A DNA stretch of 6,475 bases, from assembly GCA_955652265.1 (NCBI GenBank), contig CATPBD010000042.1, positions 1 through 6,475 of the forward strand, in the 5' to 3' direction. Positions 6,376 to 6,475 of this stretch are shown one piece after another. The notes beneath the pieces were generated by a model, which worked only from the letters and a program-made list of their open reading frames with translations, was not told where the DNA came from and ran no database searches. The first letter of the stretch is position 1. Each line of letters starts with the position of its first letter. Source of the stretch: an uncultured Gemmatimonadaceae bacterium (lineage in GTDB: Bacteria; Gemmatimonadota; Gemmatimonadetes; Gemmatimonadales; Gemmatimonadaceae). The position numbers were made by a program, and so were the translations under genes.

Positions 6376-6475
6376 AGCGCTATTCGACGAATGACTAACT
6401 GCAACAGAACAGGCGAGAGTTGCCAGTAGCGTAGATGTTAGTTGTCAGCAACTGTCTTGAGCGATGTTTGTCAAG
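6376..6475. other. Non-coding tail with several short inverted and direct repeats
   Basis: The last 100 bases are visibly lower in GC than the genes and contain no supportable reading frame. ACTGCAAC (6398-6405) pairs with GTTGCCAGT (6419-6427) with one bulged base. AGTTG (6440-6444) and CAACT (6449-6453) form a perfect 5-base stem around TCAG. AGTTGNCAG occurs twice in direct orientation, at 6418-6426 and 6440-6448. CTTGA (6456-6460) and TCAAG (6471-6475) are also complementary. No T run follows any stem, so a standard terminator is not supported. An operator/promoter region for the next gene is possible. Confidence 0.4.

Noticed and set aside
1..6475. CRISPR arrays, tRNA or rRNA genes, insertion sequences
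   Set aside because: No regularly spaced repeats, cloverleaf-like segments, rRNA-like stretches or transposase motifs were seen; almost all of the window is explained by protein genes.

Overview
The window is a gene-dense, GC-rich bacterial segment with all seven recognisable genes on the + strand. GTG starts, 4-base stop/start overlaps and weak Shine-Dalgarno sites suggest a high-GC soil or environmental bacterium. My guess is something like Gemmatimonadota or a similar phylum, but that is an impression from style and gene content, not a determination.

Positions 5-5407 look like one operon of six genes with no gap larger than 9 bases. (1) A UspA-type universal stress protein of the kind found beside or fused to Nramp manganese transporters. 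(2) A DtxR/MntR-family metal-dependent repressor with manganese-type ligands and a C-terminal FeoA/SH3-like domain. (3) A short FtsX/MacB-type ABC permease that contains only the C-terminal half of such a protein. (4) A complete FtsX/MacB-type permease. (5) Its LolD/MacB-type ATPase. (6) A fusion protein in which the N-terminal half of an FtsX/MacB-type permease is joined to a CrtC/AttH-type lipocalin-like domain. The first bases (TGATG) suggest that a further upstream gene ends at position 5, so the operon probably starts outside the window.

The most interesting point is that genes 3 and 6 look like complementary halves of one permease. Gene 6 carries the first membrane helix and the first part of the extracytoplasmic domain. 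Gene 3 carries the rest of that domain and the last three helices, preceded by a hydrophobic leader. Aligned by eye against the complete permease (gene 4), gene 3 begins where the permease-like part of gene 6 ends. If both assemble, the result would be a heterodimeric type VII (LolCDE/MacB-like) transporter with a lipocalin-like domain tethered on the outer face of the membrane. This resembles AttEFGH-type clusters, in which ATPase, permeases and a CrtC-like AttH protein are encoded together, but here the operon order is rotated and one permease is split.

After a 158-base gap with a weak inverted repeat and a possible promoter comes a DUF72 (YecE-like) gene, probably a separate unit. The last 100 bases are non-coding, lower in GC, and hold several short palindromic and direct repeats that may be a regulatory region for a gene beyond the window.
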